Notes: generated from the letters alone by a model not told the origin. A stretch of 64,000 nucleotides of DNA from an uncultured Actinomycetes bacterium (GCA_937863385.1 CALMBW010000004.1:44070-108069); one strand, 5' to 3'; positions 42,695 through 52,302 are shown, numbered from the stretch's first letter. Numbers and translations are program-made.

Positions 42695-42777
42695 CGGGTA
42701 ACAGTAGGGCCCAGCGAGGCGAAAGGCTACGCCCCCCGTCATCTGGCTTTTCTGGGGCCTCGGATACCCTGTCGGGC

Positions 42778-44103
42778 ATGAGCGAAAGTGCTAGGCGCCG
42801 TGTCGTCATCATCGGAGCAGCAGGCCGTGACTTCCATAACTTCAATGTGGTGTACCGGGACGACAAGGCTTACGAGGTCGTTGGGTTCACCGCTACCCAG
42901 ATCCCCGGGATCGAAGGCCGGCTGTACCCGGCTGAGCTGGCGGGGTCTCTGTATCCCGAGGGGATCAAGATCGTTGCAGAAGACGAGCTCGAAGCTCTGA
43001 TCCGCGACAAAGATGTTGAGGAAGCGGTCTTCTCGTACTCCGACGTCTCTCACGAAACCGTCATGCATCTCGGCTCGCGATGTATCGCAGCCGGTGCTGA
43101 TTTCGTATTGCCGAGCGCCCGCAACACGATGCTCCCCGCTCAGGTGCCGGTGGTCGCTGTCTGTGCAGTGCGGACGGGTTCGGGCAAGTCTCAGACAACC
43201 CGGCACGTTGCTGCGTGCCTGCGCGATATGGGCAAGCGGATCGCTGTGGTTCGTCACCCGATGCCCTACGGAGATCTGGCCAAACAACGGGTGCAGAGGT
43301 TCGAGACCTATGAGGACCTTGAGCTGCATGATTGCACCATCGAGGAGCGTGAGGAGTATGAGCCGCACCTCGCTGCAGGCTCGATCGTCTACGCGGGGAT
43401 CGACTATGGGGAGATCCTTGCATCCGCGCAGAAGGAGGCCGATGTCGTTCTGTGGGATGGCGGCAATAACGACCTTCCCTTCTACGTCCCCGACCTTCAT
43501 CTCACGGTCGCGGACCCCCTCAGGGCGGGGCACGAAACCACCTATCACCCCGGCGAAGCCAACCTGCGGATGGCCGACGCCGTCGTCATCAACAAGATGG
43601 ATTCCGCCGATCCTGACGACGTCGCGACACTCAAGGGCACGATCGCAAGGGTGAACCCGGATGCAACGGTGGTCGAGGCTCGATCGCCTGTCACCGTCGA
43701 TGACGCTGAAGCCCTAAAGGGCAAACGCGTCTTGGTGATCGAGGATGGCCCCACGCTTACTCACGGGGAGATGACTTACGGAGCCGGCGTCGTAGCCGCA
43801 CGTCAAGCGGGGGCAGCGTCGTTGGTCGACCCCCGGCCGTTCGCGGCCGGCTCCATCAAGGGAGTTTTCGAGAAGTACCCCCATATGGGCGAACTCTTGC
43901 CGGCCATGGGTTACTCGGAGCAGCAACGAAAAGACCTCGCGGAGACCATCGATGCGTCCGATGCTGACGTCGTGTTGGTGGCGACCCCGATCGACCTACG
44001 CAAGGTGGTCGATATCTCCAAGCCTGCAGTTCGTGCTCTCTACGAGCTCGAAGTTACTTCGACCCCCACGATCGCAGACCTGGTGGGCAAGCTCTTCGAC
44101 TGA
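42778..44103 (+). CDS. Cyclic 2,3-diphosphoglycerate synthase-like P-loop protein
   Basis: 441 residues. N-terminal Rossmann-like region VVIIGAAGRDFHNFNVVYRD, then P-loop VRTGSGKSQTTRHVA around residue 135, DLAKQRVQRFETYED, VLWDGGNNDLPF, and a HxxGE-type segment (YHPGEANLRMADAVVINK). This is the domain order of CpgS, which cyclises 2,3-bisphosphoglycerate in methanogens. Bacterial homologues are widespread but unstudied, so a GTPase/ATPase role in another pathway is equally possible. ATG 42778 sits 7 nt after a TACCCT -10, suggesting a leaderless mRNA. Convergent with the TIGR00300 gene by 10 bp. Confidence 0.8.
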   Translation: MSESARRRVVIIGAAGRDFHNFNVVYRDDKAYEVVGFTATQIPGIEGRLYPAELAGSLYPEGIKIVAEDELEALIRDKDVEEAVFSYSDVSHETVMHLGSRCIAAGADFVLPSARNTMLPAQVPVVAVCAVRTGSGKSQTTRHVAACLRDMGKRIAVVRHPMPYGDLAKQRVQRFETYEDLELHDCTIEEREEYEPHLAAGSIVYAGIDYGEILASAQKEADVVLWDGGNNDLPFYVPDLHLTVADPLRAGHETTYHPGEANLRMADAVVINKMDSADPDDVATLKGTIARVNPDATVVEARSPVTVDDAEALKGKRVLVIEDGPTLTHGEMTYGAGVVAARQAGAASLVDPRPFAAGSIKGVFEKYPHMGELLPAMGYSEQQRKDLAETIDASDADVVLVATPIDLRKVVDISKPAVRALYELEVTSTPTIADLVGKLFD

Positions 44104-44113
44104 GGTAAACCTC

Positions 44114-45352
44114 TTAGGCGAGCCGTTCAGCTAGGCCACGCACGAAGAGACCCAGGTCGGTGATCACGCCTATCGACTGGAACGAGCCTCGATCCATCAA
44201 CTTGGTCACGGTGGCCTGGTTTATGTCCACGCAGACCAAGGGGACGTTGGCCGGCAGGCAGTTCCCGGTAGCGATGCCGTGCAACATGGTTCCGACAACG
44301 ATGCAGTAACCGATCAGTTGGCCATCTCCGTTGGGGGAATCTCCCCAGATGATGTCGCGTAGACGACGTTGAACCTCGACCATGTCCGATACGACTTCTG
44401 GCAGCGGGCCATCGTCGCGAACCGACCCACCGAACAGGAAGTCGCAGTTGTGTTGAACCAAGTTGTAGACGATCCCGTCTGCGAATACCCCCGCGTCGAT
44501 AGCGTTCTTGAACGAGCCGTGACGGCGGATCTCGTTGATGGCCCGGATGTGATGCTCGTGCCCGTGCTCGGCCGGGATCCCATGCTCTAGATAGACCCCG
44601 AGAGAGGTTCCAAAGATGTTGGACTCGATGTCGTGAGCGGCGACGCCGTTGCCTGCGAACAGTGCACTTACGTAGCCGGCTCGGATCAAGGCGCATAGAT
44701 CGGGACCCGAGCCGGTGTGGACCAGGGCTGGGCCTGCCACCCACAGGATGCGCTTGCCGGATGCCCGCACCTCTCGCATCTGCTTCGCTATCTGGTCGAC
44801 TATGAGCGCCTTCGGCTTCTCCGAGGAGACGTCGGAAGACATGAATTCGAACTCGTTGCGGGCTTCGCCCTCGGGACGGGCTAGCGGGGTAACACGGATG
44901 CCGAGCCCGGCCATGACGATCAGGTCACCCTTTCGGACGTCGGTCATCGCGATCGTGCGCGCCTGACCGTCGGCGAAGACGACTCCACAGTCCATCTCGG
45001 TGTGGGCGACCGGCACCCACTTGCCTTCGACCCTGATGTGGGTCTCGAGGTTCGTGGATGAATAGAAGCCTGGGGGGAAAGCGCCGTCGATATCCGCCGG
45101 TTTCAACTCGGCGTCGGCGATGGTCTCGGGGTTGGCTCCGTGAGACTGAACCCGGTCGATGAGATCGGCGAGTTCTTCTTCGGTTGCAGCGGTGATCCGG
45201 ATCTTTGCGAAAGAGGTGTCTTCGGGTTTTACGCCGACCTTGAGGTCGGCGATCTCGAAAGTGCCATCATGGGCGAGGATCTCGTCCAGGACCGCAGGAA
45301 GCAGGCGTGTGTCGATGATGTGACCTTCGAGGATGACGGACTCAGACGGCAT
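44114..45352 (-). CDS. TIGR00300 family enzyme (LOR/SDH-domain, ornithine-cyclodeaminase-like)
   Basis: 412 residues. N-terminal LOR/SDH region (EGHIIDTRLLPAVLDEI, FYSSTNLETHIRVEGKW split as FYSSTN and HIRVEGKW), then a nucleotide-fold C-terminal domain with ILWVAGPALVHTGSG, GNGVAAHDIESNIFG and HHIRAINEIRRHGS. Related archaeal and cyanobacterial proteins act as ornithine cyclodeaminase or the ArgZ partner domain. ATG 45352 overlaps the esterase stop by 11 nt, so they are co-translated. The actual reaction is unproven. Confidence 0.8.
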   Translation of the reverse strand: MPSESVILEGHIIDTRLLPAVLDEILAHDGTFEIADLKVGVKPEDTSFAKIRITAATEEELADLIDRVQSHGANPETIADAELKPADIDGAFPPGFYSSTNLETHIRVEGKWVPVAHTEMDCGVVFADGQARTIAMTDVRKGDLIVMAGLGIRVTPLARPEGEARNEFEFMSSDVSSEKPKALIVDQIAKQMREVRASGKRILWVAGPALVHTGSGPDLCALIRAGYVSALFAGNGVAAHDIESNIFGTSLGVYLEHGIPAEHGHEHHIRAINEIRRHGSFKNAIDAGVFADGIVYNLVQHNCDFLFGGSVRDDGPLPEVVSDMVEVQRRLRDIIWGDSPNGDGQLIGYCIVVGTMLHGIATGNCLPANVPLVCVDINQATVTKLMDRGSFQSIGVITDLGLFVRGLAERLA

Positions 45353-46106
45353 GCTTTGCGCGCTCCTTGATGAAGTTGTAGGTAGCTTCGAAGACCGCAT
45401 CTCTTTCTAGATCGAGGGTGATCACGTGGTAGCTACGCTCTAGGTAGATCAGTTGCTTGTCCGTGGATCCGACGTTGTCGTAGATGTACTGAGCGTTGTC
45501 GGGATGAACGGTGTGATCGCCGCGGCCATGCATGACAAGGATCGGACAGGTCACCTGCGGCAGGACCGCCCGAGTGTCGTTGAGCTGCCGCAGCATGTGC
45601 TGGGTCGATGTCGTAGGCAGGCGGTCGTAGGCGAGCTCTTTCATCTCGGGATCGGCGATGTCATTGCCCACGCCGGGCAGAGACTTGATCACCCTGCGGA
45701 TCACCGGCGTCAGGTGACGACGGGGGTCCTTCGTGAACACGATCCCCGCCAGACTCACCAGTCCGGCGACCTCATCGGGACGCTTGGCAGCTAGCTCCAG
45801 GCAGAGCGCCGAACCGAACGAAAGCGAGACGATGAAGACCTCTTCGCAGCGACCTTTGAGGGCATCGAAATTCGACTCGACACATTCCCGCCACTCCTGT
45901 TGGGTCCGGACGTTTAGATCTTGCCAGGTGGTACCGTGACCGGGCAGACGGGGACCGACGCAGTTGATCCCCTTGCTGCTGAGGAACTCGCCGAGACCTC
46001 GCATGCCTTGAGGGCTGCCGGTGTAGCCGTGAACGAGCAAGGCGCCCACCGGGCCCTCGCCGAGAGCGAATTCCTCGCAGCCTTCCAGGATCTGAAGCTG
46101 GGACAA
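45342..46106 (-). CDS. Alpha/beta hydrolase (carboxylesterase / monoacylglycerol-lipase-like)
   Basis: 254 residues. Oxyanion segment LLVHGYTGSPQGMRGL, nucleophile elbow VSLSFGSALCLELA (Ser in SLSFG), acid Asp in MHGRGDHTVHP and the catalytic His in RSYHVITLD. The nucleophile elbow lacks the first Gly of GxSxG, a tolerated change. TTG 46106 has AGGAGG 5 nt upstream. It leads a two-gene operon with the TIGR00300 gene, and is divergent from plsC, 112 bp apart. Ester substrate unknown. Confidence 0.9.
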   Translation of the reverse strand: MSQLQILEGCEEFALGEGPVGALLVHGYTGSPQGMRGLGEFLSSKGINCVGPRLPGHGTTWQDLNVRTQQEWRECVESNFDALKGRCEEVFIVSLSFGSALCLELAAKRPDEVAGLVSLAGIVFTKDPRRHLTPVIRRVIKSLPGVGNDIADPEMKELAYDRLPTTSTQHMLRQLNDTRAVLPQVTCPILVMHGRGDHTVHPDNAQYIYDNVGSTDKQLIYLERSYHVITLDLERDAVFEATYNFIKERAKHAV

Positions 46107-46218
46107 TGAAACCTCCTAGCGTGGGGAGCGTCTGAGACGTCAGATGAGCCTTGGGTGAGGCTCTTGACCCCTTCTATAGCATGAGGGGTCGAAGGAAGAG
46201 GGAGAGGTCGAGCAACCG
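46107..46218. promoter_or_regulatory. Divergent promoter region with two inverted repeats
   Basis: Between the esterase and plsC starts. TCTGA (46131-46135) and TCAGA (46140-46144) around GACG form a short palindrome. GACCCCT (46166-46172) and AGGGGTC (46184-46190) form a second inverted repeat with an 11-bp gap. A convincing -35/-10 pair was not found. Confidence 0.35.
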
Positions 46219-46944
46219 ATGATGTACTGGGTTCTCAAGGGCATCTTGAAGCCACCGTTGCTTGCTGCCTATCGGATCAAGTCAGAAGGGCTGGAGAACG
46301 TACCTCGCAGGGGGGCCGCGATCATCGCGGCCAACCACCTGTCCTTCCTCGACTCGTTCTTCATCCCCCTCGTAGTCAAGAGGCGCAAGGTCACATATCT
46401 CGCCAAGGCCGACTACTTCAAGACGTGGAAGACCTCATGGTTCTTCAAGGCTGCGGGTCAGATCTCTTGCGAGCGTGAAGGCGGTAGCAAGTCCGAGCAG
46501 AGCCTCAACATCGCGCTGGATGTGCTGAAGTCGGGCAACCTCCTAGGGATCTATCCCGAAGGCACACGTTCACCCGACGGCCGCCTCTATCGCGGCCGCA
46601 CGGGAGTAGCCAGACTGGCACTCGCGGCTGGAGTTCCGGTGATCCCGACGGGGTTGGTGGGTACCGACAAGATCCAACCCAAGGACGCCAAGTTCCCGAA
46701 GTTGTCCGGCGAGATCAAGGTTAGGTTCGGCAAGCCGCTCGATTTCACTCGTTACCAAGGTCGCGAGCACGACAGGTTCGTTCTTCGCTCGGTGACCGAC
46801 GAGATCCTTTACGAGATCATGCAGCTCTCGGGCCAGGTATACGTGGATGAGTATGCTTCCAAGAAGCCGACCCAGCCGCTGCCGGAGTCACACCGCCCGC
46901 TGGTGGACGACATCGATCTATCGGAAGAGGTCCTGGCCGGGTAA
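46219..46944 (+). CDS. plsC: 1-acyl-sn-glycerol-3-phosphate acyltransferase
   Basis: 241 residues. The acyltransferase blocks are clear: AANHLSFLDSFFIP with NHxxxxD, KADYFKTWKTSWFFKAAGQI, YPEGTRSPDGRLYRGRTG, and VPVIPTGLVGTDK. It makes phosphatidic acid. One N-terminal hydrophobic stretch is short. ATG 46219 or 46222 could start it. The symbol is by family; orthology with E. coli plsC is not shown. Acyl-CoA synthetases at 22-26 kb could feed it. Confidence 0.9.
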   Translation: MMYWVLKGILKPPLLAAYRIKSEGLENVPRRGAAIIAANHLSFLDSFFIPLVVKRRKVTYLAKADYFKTWKTSWFFKAAGQISCEREGGSKSEQSLNIALDVLKSGNLLGIYPEGTRSPDGRLYRGRTGVARLALAAGVPVIPTGLVGTDKIQPKDAKFPKLSGEIKVRFGKPLDFTRYQGREHDRFVLRSVTDEILYEIMQLSGQVYVDEYASKKPTQPLPESHRPLVDDIDLSEEVLAG

Positions 46945-46951
46945 CGCCGTG

Positions 46952-48439
46952 TTATCGGTCCGCCCACGACAGTGAACGTTGCACTGCCTGCTGCCAGCGT
47001 GCGTACAGCGAGTCTGCTTGATCCCGGCTCATCTTCGGCTCGAAGGTCGCGTCTGGCGTCCAAGTGATGTCGGCCGGTGAAGACCAGATCCCCGCCGACA
47101 AGCCCGCTAGGTAGGCCGCACCCTGTGCAGTCGTCTCGAGGTTCTTGGGTCTTTTGACCTCTACGCCCAGCATGTCGGCTTGGAACTGACACAGGAGATC
47201 CATCACCGAGGCGCCTCCATCGACGCGCAGCTCTTGAAGCGGCGTACCTGAATCCTTGGCCATGGCTTCGGCCACATCGCGTGTTTGGTATGCCATCGCC
47301 TCGACCGCCGCCCGCGCAAGGTGCCCCTTCGTGGTGCCGCGGGTTATGCCGACGTAAGCACCCCGGGCGTACGGATCCCAATGCGGGGCTCCCAGCCCTA
47401 CGAACGCGGGGACGAGATATGTGTCGCCGTTGTCCGACACCGATGTAGCGAGTGGCCCGGTCTCGGAGGCTTCGGAGATGACTCCCAGGCCGTCGCGTAA
47501 CCACTGGATGGCTGCTCCTGTGATGAAGATCGCGCCTTCGAGCGCGTAGACGAGGCCGTCCCCTAGGTCCCATGCGGCCGTCGTCAACATCCCGTGGCCC
47601 GACAACATCGGCTCGGAACCGGTGTTCATCAATAGGAATGAGCCGGTCCCGTATGTGTTCTTGGCCATCCCCGGTTCGAAGCAGGCTTGTCCGAAGAGAG
47701 CGGCTTGTTGGTCCCCGGCCACGCCGCAGACGGGCACCGATGCGTCGAGCACGCCAGCCGTTGTCTCGCCGAACGTGCCCGAGGAAGGTGCAACTCTGGG
47801 CAGCATCGAGGCGGGGATGCCTAGTCGTTGCAAGATCCAGGGATCCCATGCGGCTTTCTCGAGTGAGTACAGCATCGTCCGAGATGCGTTCGAAGGCTCG
47901 GTGACGTGAGCGGTCCCGCCGGTCAGCTTGTAGATGAGCCATGAGTCGATCGTTCCGAACGCGAGCTCGCCTGCGTCTGCTTTGGCCCGGGCTCCATCGA
48001 TGTTCTCGAGGTACCACATGACCTTGGTTGCCGAGAAGTAGGGGTCGCACACCAGCCCGGTCCGGGCCCGCAGATCGGATTCGAGCCCTTGTGACTTCAG
48101 CCGTTCGCAGATGGCGGCGCTGCGGCGGCATTGCCAGACGATGGCGGGCGCGATGGGCTCACCGCTGCTGTTATCCCAGACGACGGTCGTCTCGCGCTGA
48201 TTCGTGATGCCGATCCCGGCCAGGTCTGATGCAACCGCCTGAGCATCGTCGAGTGCTGCCCTTACGACGCCTGTGGTCACGTCCCAGATTTCGTTGGCGT
48301 CGTGCTCGACCCAGCCTGGTTTGGGGTAGTGCTGGCGGAACTCGGAGTAGCCGCGGCCCTTGATGGCTGTGGTTCCGTCCATGATCACTGCCGTGACGCC
48401 GGTGGTGCCCGCATCTATCGCGAGGATCAGATCGCTCAC
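46952..48439 (-). CDS. glpK: Glycerol kinase
   Basis: 495 residues, FGGY kinase. Seen: AIDAGTTGVTAVIMD (ATP-binding), GITNQRETTVVWD, VCDPYFSATKVMWYL, GDQQAALFGQ, NTYGTGSF and RVDGGASVMDLLCQF. It traps glycerol as glycerol-3-phosphate, the acceptor for PlsC next door. GTG 48439 follows GGAAGG. It may be read from the upstream RlpA-type gene (85 bp gap). Its 3' end is 8 bp from the convergent plsC stop. Confidence 0.95.
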   Translation of the reverse strand: MSDLILAIDAGTTGVTAVIMDGTTAIKGRGYSEFRQHYPKPGWVEHDANEIWDVTTGVVRAALDDAQAVASDLAGIGITNQRETTVVWDNSSGEPIAPAIVWQCRRSAAICERLKSQGLESDLRARTGLVCDPYFSATKVMWYLENIDGARAKADAGELAFGTIDSWLIYKLTGGTAHVTEPSNASRTMLYSLEKAAWDPWILQRLGIPASMLPRVAPSSGTFGETTAGVLDASVPVCGVAGDQQAALFGQACFEPGMAKNTYGTGSFLLMNTGSEPMLSGHGMLTTAAWDLGDGLVYALEGAIFITGAAIQWLRDGLGVISEASETGPLATSVSDNGDTYLVPAFVGLGAPHWDPYARGAYVGITRGTTKGHLARAAVEAMAYQTRDVAEAMAKDSGTPLQELRVDGGASVMDLLCQFQADMLGVEVKRPKNLETTAQGAAYLAGLSAGIWSSPADITWTPDATFEPKMSRDQADSLYARWQQAVQRSLSWADR

Positions 48440-48523
48440 CCGAGACCTTCCTTCGAAGTTTCAACTACGCGGTGCCGTCAGCGTGATTCTGACTCAGATG
48501 GCTGGAGCTCGGGTGCGGCGCGA

Positions 48524-49552
48524 TCAGGTCTTGATGAGGATCTCTGCCCGTACCCAGCCCACTCCGGGACCGGTTAGCCCGACCACTTCGGCGGCCGCTC
48601 GTGACAGGTCGAGGATCCTTTCGCCCACGTATGGACCCCGATCGTTGACGTAGACGACGACGCCTGCTCCGTCGTGCTCGATGTAGAGCCATGAACCAAG
48701 TGGCAGTTCCTTGGAGGCGGCGGTGTAGAGGCTGGGGTCGAAGACGTCGCCGTTCGCCGTGGGGTTGCCCTCGAAGCCGGGGCCGTACCAAGATGCCAAG
48801 CCCTCGAAGCTGACACCGGTGGTGGCGAAGCCTGCCGGGATCCCATCGGCAGGACCTGAGCCGCTCAGGATGTCGAGCAGCGCCTGGGCGACGGTTGAGT
48901 TGGATGCCGCGGCTGCAGAGGCAGCGGCACGGCGCGCTTGCTCCTCGAGGTCCTTTATCTCCTGGTTCAACCGTGCGAGTACCGCTCGGCGTTCAGACAA
49001 TGTTGCAGCGATCGACTCGCGCGTCGCAGCGATGCGGCGCTGGTCGGCCATCATGGCTTGCTTGGACGCATCGATCTGCTGGATGTCTAGCTCAGCTTGC
49101 ACCTTGTGAGCTTCCAACTCTTGGATCAGTGCCGAATCGGCGGCAGCAACCTTGCTCTGAACCTGGCTGATCTCGTAGACATCGCCGAGCGAATCTGTTG
49201 ACAGCAAGACCTCCACATCTGCGGTGCCACCTGACTTGTAGAGTTCGACGGCCCGCGAGACGAGTTGCTCTTGTGCCTGTTCGTACGACGAGACTTTGGT
49301 TCGCAGACCGAGCTCCAGACCGGCTAACTCGGCGCTTGCTCGTTCGATGCGTTCGGTGAGCTGCGCCTGTCTGCGTTCCAGGGCCGCGATCCGTCGCTCT
49401 AGGGCCGTGACTGAGTCCGCCGCCTCTTGAGCCCTCACGCGGACGGTAGCGAGGTCGGTGGCCGTCGCCGGTGCCACGATCGAAAGCGCGACGAGACAAG
49501 CCAGGATGGTCCCCAGCCCCAGGCGCGCCCAGCGGGTCGTGAACTGCTTCAC
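48524..49552 (-). CDS. Secreted coiled-coil protein with C-terminal RlpA (DPBB) domain
   Basis: 342 residues. Signal peptide to about residue 31 (ends PATATD), two long coiled coils (about 38-100 and 135-205) resembling PcsB/NlpD-type amidase activators, an Ala-rich linker, and an RlpA-like double-psi barrel from about 250: ASWYGPGFEGNPTANGDVFD (its active-site Asp in ANGDVFD) and VYVNDRGPYVGERILDLS. Probably a cell-wall hydrolase or septal factor whose coiled coil positions it with FtsEX-like partners. The start is GTG 49552. Divergent from the PFK gene. Confidence 0.88.
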   Translation of the reverse strand: MKQFTTRWARLGLGTILACLVALSIVAPATATDLATVRVRAQEAADSVTALERRIAALERRQAQLTERIERASAELAGLELGLRTKVSSYEQAQEQLVSRAVELYKSGGTADVEVLLSTDSLGDVYEISQVQSKVAAADSALIQELEAHKVQAELDIQQIDASKQAMMADQRRIAATRESIAATLSERRAVLARLNQEIKDLEEQARRAAASAAAASNSTVAQALLDILSGSGPADGIPAGFATTGVSFEGLASWYGPGFEGNPTANGDVFDPSLYTAASKELPLGSWLYIEHDGAGVVVYVNDRGPYVGERILDLSRAAAEVVGLTGPGVGWVRAEILIKT

Positions 49553-49642
49553 ATGGTGTTAATCGGACGTTGCCCGAGGTGGATTGAGTACCTCGCCCCT
49601 TTAGGCCAAGATGGCCCTTCGCGCTCATCGAAAGGGGTGGTT

Positions 49643-50674
49643 GTGGCCAGGATCGGGATCCTCACCGGGGGTGGTGACTGCCCCGGGCTCAACGCGGTTA
49701 TCAGGGCAGTGGTCCGCAAGGGAGTCAACAGCTACGGGCACGCCATCATCGGCTATCAGAATGGATGGCGGGGCGTTCTCGAGGACGAAACGGTTGAGCT
49801 TTCGACCACCAACACCTCGGGCATCCTGCATCGCGGAGGGACCATCTTGGGATCGTCCAGGACGAATCCGTTCCGGGAAGACGACGGAGTGGAACGTGTC
49901 AAGGAAAACCTGCGGACGGAGAACATCGATGCGCTGATCGCGGTCGGAGGGGAGGACACGCTAGGTGTTGCCAACAAGCTTCATGCCGACGGGGTCAACG
50001 TCGTCGGCGTCCCCAAGACCATCGACAACGACCTCAACGCTACCGACTATACGTTTGGCTTCAACACCGCAGTGCAGATCTGTACGGATGCTATCGATCG
50101 CTTACATACAACGGCGGAGTCTCACAACCGCGTGATGATCTGTGAAGTCATGGGACGGCACGCCGGTTGGATCGCTTTCTATTCGGGGCTTGCAGGTGGA
50201 GCCGACGCGATCCTGGTGCCCGAGCGCGAATTCGACGTACAACAGGTGTGCGAGCACATCAGACGACGCCACAAGGCGGGCAAGACCTTCTCGATCGTCG
50301 TGGTAGCCGAGGGTGCGAAAGCGATCGCTGGCACCGAGGTAACCAAGGACCAGGAGACCGACGCTTTCGGCCACGTCAAGCTCGGCGGGATCGGTGTCTG
50401 GCTCGAGAACGAGATCGAGCAACGCACCGGATACGAGACCAGAGTCACGATCTTGGGCCACATCCAAAGGGGGGGGACGCCCACAGCTTTCGATCGCGTT
50501 CTTGCAACCCGATTCGGGATCGCTGCGATCGACGCCGTCGAGGAACAGGATTACGGAAAGATGGTTGCACTACGAGGGACGCGCATCGAGCGGGTCCCTA
50601 TAGCGGACGGCGTGGGCGAGCTCAAGACGCTCGACCCCGAGCTCTACGAGACTGCAGAGGTGTTTTTCGGCTGA
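49643..50674 (+). CDS. pfkA: 6-phosphofructokinase, PPi-type residue pair
   Basis: 343 residues. It phosphorylates fructose-6-phosphate. Seen: [17 protein letters not shown] (residues 5-21), GGEDT (102-106), VPKTIDNDL (123-131), MGRHAGWIA and [10 protein letters not shown]. In E. coli numbering the sites that select phosphoryl donor are 104 and 124: ATP enzymes have Gly-Gly, whereas here Asp105 and Lys125 match the pyrophosphate-dependent pair. GTG 49643 follows AAAGGGG by 5 nt. Its stop overlaps the aldolase ATG. The symbol is by family; donor use is inferred. Confidence 0.9.
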   Translation: MARIGILTGGGDCPGLNAVIRAVVRKGVNSYGHAIIGYQNGWRGVLEDETVELSTTNTSGILHRGGTILGSSRTNPFREDDGVERVKENLRTENIDALIAVGGEDTLGVANKLHADGVNVVGVPKTIDNDLNATDYTFGFNTAVQICTDAIDRLHTTAESHNRVMICEVMGRHAGWIAFYSGLAGGADAILVPEREFDVQQVCEHIRRRHKAGKTFSIVVVAEGAKAIAGTEVTKDQETDAFGHVKLGGIGVWLENEIEQRTGYETRVTILGHIQRGGTPTAFDRVLATRFGIAAIDAVEEQDYGKMVALRGTRIERVPIADGVGELKTLDPELYETAEVFFG

Positions 50675-51708
50675 TGGCTCACCAAGGAACGATCGATCTG
50701 CGTTCGGACACCGTTACGCGCCCCACCGCAGAGATGCGCAAGGCGATGGCGGAAGCCGAGGTTGGGGATGATGTGTTCGGCGACGACCCGACGGTCAACT
50801 CCCTTCAGGAGCGCGCGGCCGAGCTCCTGAACAAGGAAGCCGGATTGTTCGTACCGACAGGCTCCATGGGCAATCAGGTGAGCTTGGGCGCTGTCTCCCG
50901 GCCGGGTGATGAGGTCATCTGCGAAAGCGACGCACACTTCCTTCACTACGAGGGTGGATCCGTTGCCGCACACCTCGGCCTCGTCGCTCGCACCGTCAAG
51001 GGTTCCCAGGGAGTGTTCACGTCCGGGCAGATCGCTTTGATGATCCGGAAGGGGAGTGAGCACAACCCCCGCACCGCTGTCGTGGCGATCGAGAACACCC
51101 ATAACGCCGCTGGTGGAGGGGTGTTTCCGATAGAAGAGGCCAGGGCGATCTCAAAGGTGTGCAGGGATGAGGGTGTGGCCATGCACATCGACGGGGCGCG
51201 CATATTCAACGCGCAAGCTGCCACCGGTACTCCCGTGGCCGAATGGGCCGCGTGTGCCGACACGGTGACCTTTTGCTTCTCCAAGGGACTGGGTGCGCCG
51301 GTCGGCTCGATGGTGGTTGGCTCGTCTGAGGTGATCAAGGAGGCTCGCCGTCTTCGCAAGCGTCTCGGTGGCGGCATGCGGCAGGTCGGCGTCATCGCCG
51401 CGGCGGCTCGGGTGGCGCTGGAAACCGGCCCCGATCGCTTGACCGAAGACCATGCCAATGCCCGCCGGCTGGCCGAAGGGCTAGCCGAGCGCTTCCCAGG
51501 AGCCGTGGACCCTGCATCGGTTCAGACGAACATGATCTATCTCGATCTGGCTCCGATTGGTATGTCGGGTACCGAGCTGTCGGCGCGCTTGGCCAAGGAG
51601 GGCATCGTCACCTTGGGGGGGCCGTGGCCCACCATGCGTCTGGTGACCCATCGAGACGTTACGGCCCAAGATGTAGAGCGAGTCCTGCAGGTGTTCGCTT
51701 CGCTGTAG
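50674..51708 (+). CDS. Low-specificity L-threonine aldolase
   Basis: 344 residues, fold-type I PLP enzyme cleaving L-threonine or allo-threonine to glycine and acetaldehyde. Seen: [48 protein letters not shown] and the PLP-lysine segment [17 protein letters not shown] 50674 overlaps the PFK stop by 3 nt (TGATG). Its product glycine could feed the ThiO glycine oxidase downstream, but this is a guess. Confidence 0.93.
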   Translation: MAHQGTIDLRSDTVTRPTAEMRKAMAEAEVGDDVFGDDPTVNSLQERAAELLNKEAGLFVPTGSMGNQVSLGAVSRPGDEVICESDAHFLHYEGGSVAAHLGLVARTVKGSQGVFTSGQIALMIRKGSEHNPRTAVVAIENTHNAAGGGVFPIEEARAISKVCRDEGVAMHIDGARIFNAQAATGTPVAEWAACADTVTFCFSKGLGAPVGSMVVGSSEVIKEARRLRKRLGGGMRQVGVIAAAARVALETGPDRLTEDHANARRLAEGLAERFPGAVDPASVQTNMIYLDLAPIGMSGTELSARLAKEGIVTLGGPWPTMRLVTHRDVTAQDVERVLQVFASL

Positions 51709-51785
51709 GCGACGCCGGTCCGGGTGCGATCGGGGAAACCTGCGGATTGGGGTTTGCCGCCCGAGAGCATGGGCAAGCTCTCATC

Positions 51786-52256
51786 ATGCAGATCACCTGC
51801 ACGCTGTGTTTACCCAGGGATGAGGCAAGCGTCCCGATCGTCAGACATATCTGTCGAGACGCGCTGCTGAAATTAGGTGTTATCGAAGACTGCGTCTCGG
51901 ATATCGAGATCGCAGTCACCGAAGCTTGCGCCAACGTTCTCCATCACGCCGATACCGCTAAGGATGAGTACGAAGTCAGTGTCGAGATCTCCGATGATCA
52001 ATGCGACATCAGGGTCATCGATACCGGTGCGGGGTTCGATCACACGAACGCCGGCCTAACGGTCTCGGCCGACAGTGCGGAAAGTGGACGGGGTGTATTC
52101 CTCATGCGAGCCTTCGTCGACGATCTTCGGTTCACCTCTGAGCCGGAGAAGGGGACCGTCGTGCATCTGGTTAAGAAGCTGGTGCTCGTAGAAGATGCCC
52201 CGATGAAGATCCTGACCGGCGAAGTCTCTTGGGACGGGGCTGCATCCCCCCGGTAA
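51786..52256 (+). CDS. RsbW/SpoIIAB-like HATPase, possible anti-sigma kinase
   Basis: 156 residues. HATPase_c fold: N box EIAVTEACANVLHHAD (Glu and Asn), G1 VIDTGAGFD, G2 SGRGVFLMRAFVDDL, and the final strand EKGTVVHLVKKL. This is the pattern of anti-sigma-factor kinases that phosphorylate STAS antagonists. No STAS or sigma-B gene adjoins, so its partner must be elsewhere. ATG 51786 is chosen over upstream starts because the conserved region begins just after. A terminator follows at 52303. Confidence 0.85.
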   Translation: MQITCTLCLPRDEASVPIVRHICRDALLKLGVIEDCVSDIEIAVTEACANVLHHADTAKDEYEVSVEISDDQCDIRVIDTGAGFDHTNAGLTVSADSAESGRGVFLMRAFVDDLRFTSEPEKGTVVHLVKKLVLVEDAPMKILTGEVSWDGAASPR

Positions 52257-52285
52257 ATAGCTCCCGGTAACCCCCGGTAAATAGC
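52246..52285. repeat. Short direct repeat CCCCCGGTAAATAGC
   Basis: The 15-mer occurs at 52247-52261 and 52271-52285, 24-25 bp apart, with a partial copy CCCGGTAA between them. It straddles the stop codon of the HATPase gene (TAA at 52254) and lies before its terminator. It could be a slippage product or a short binding array. Confidence 0.6.
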
Positions 52286-52302
52286 ACTCTTACCGTATGA
52301 AA

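Noticed and set aside
44127..44744. 205-codon minus frame inside the TIGR00300 gene
   Set aside because: Same-strand frame shadow with Arg/His-rich composition and no start site.
46809..48131. 440-codon minus-strand frame across plsC end and glpK
   Set aside because: Frame-shifted shadow of glycerol kinase on the same strand; Arg-rich nonsense composition.
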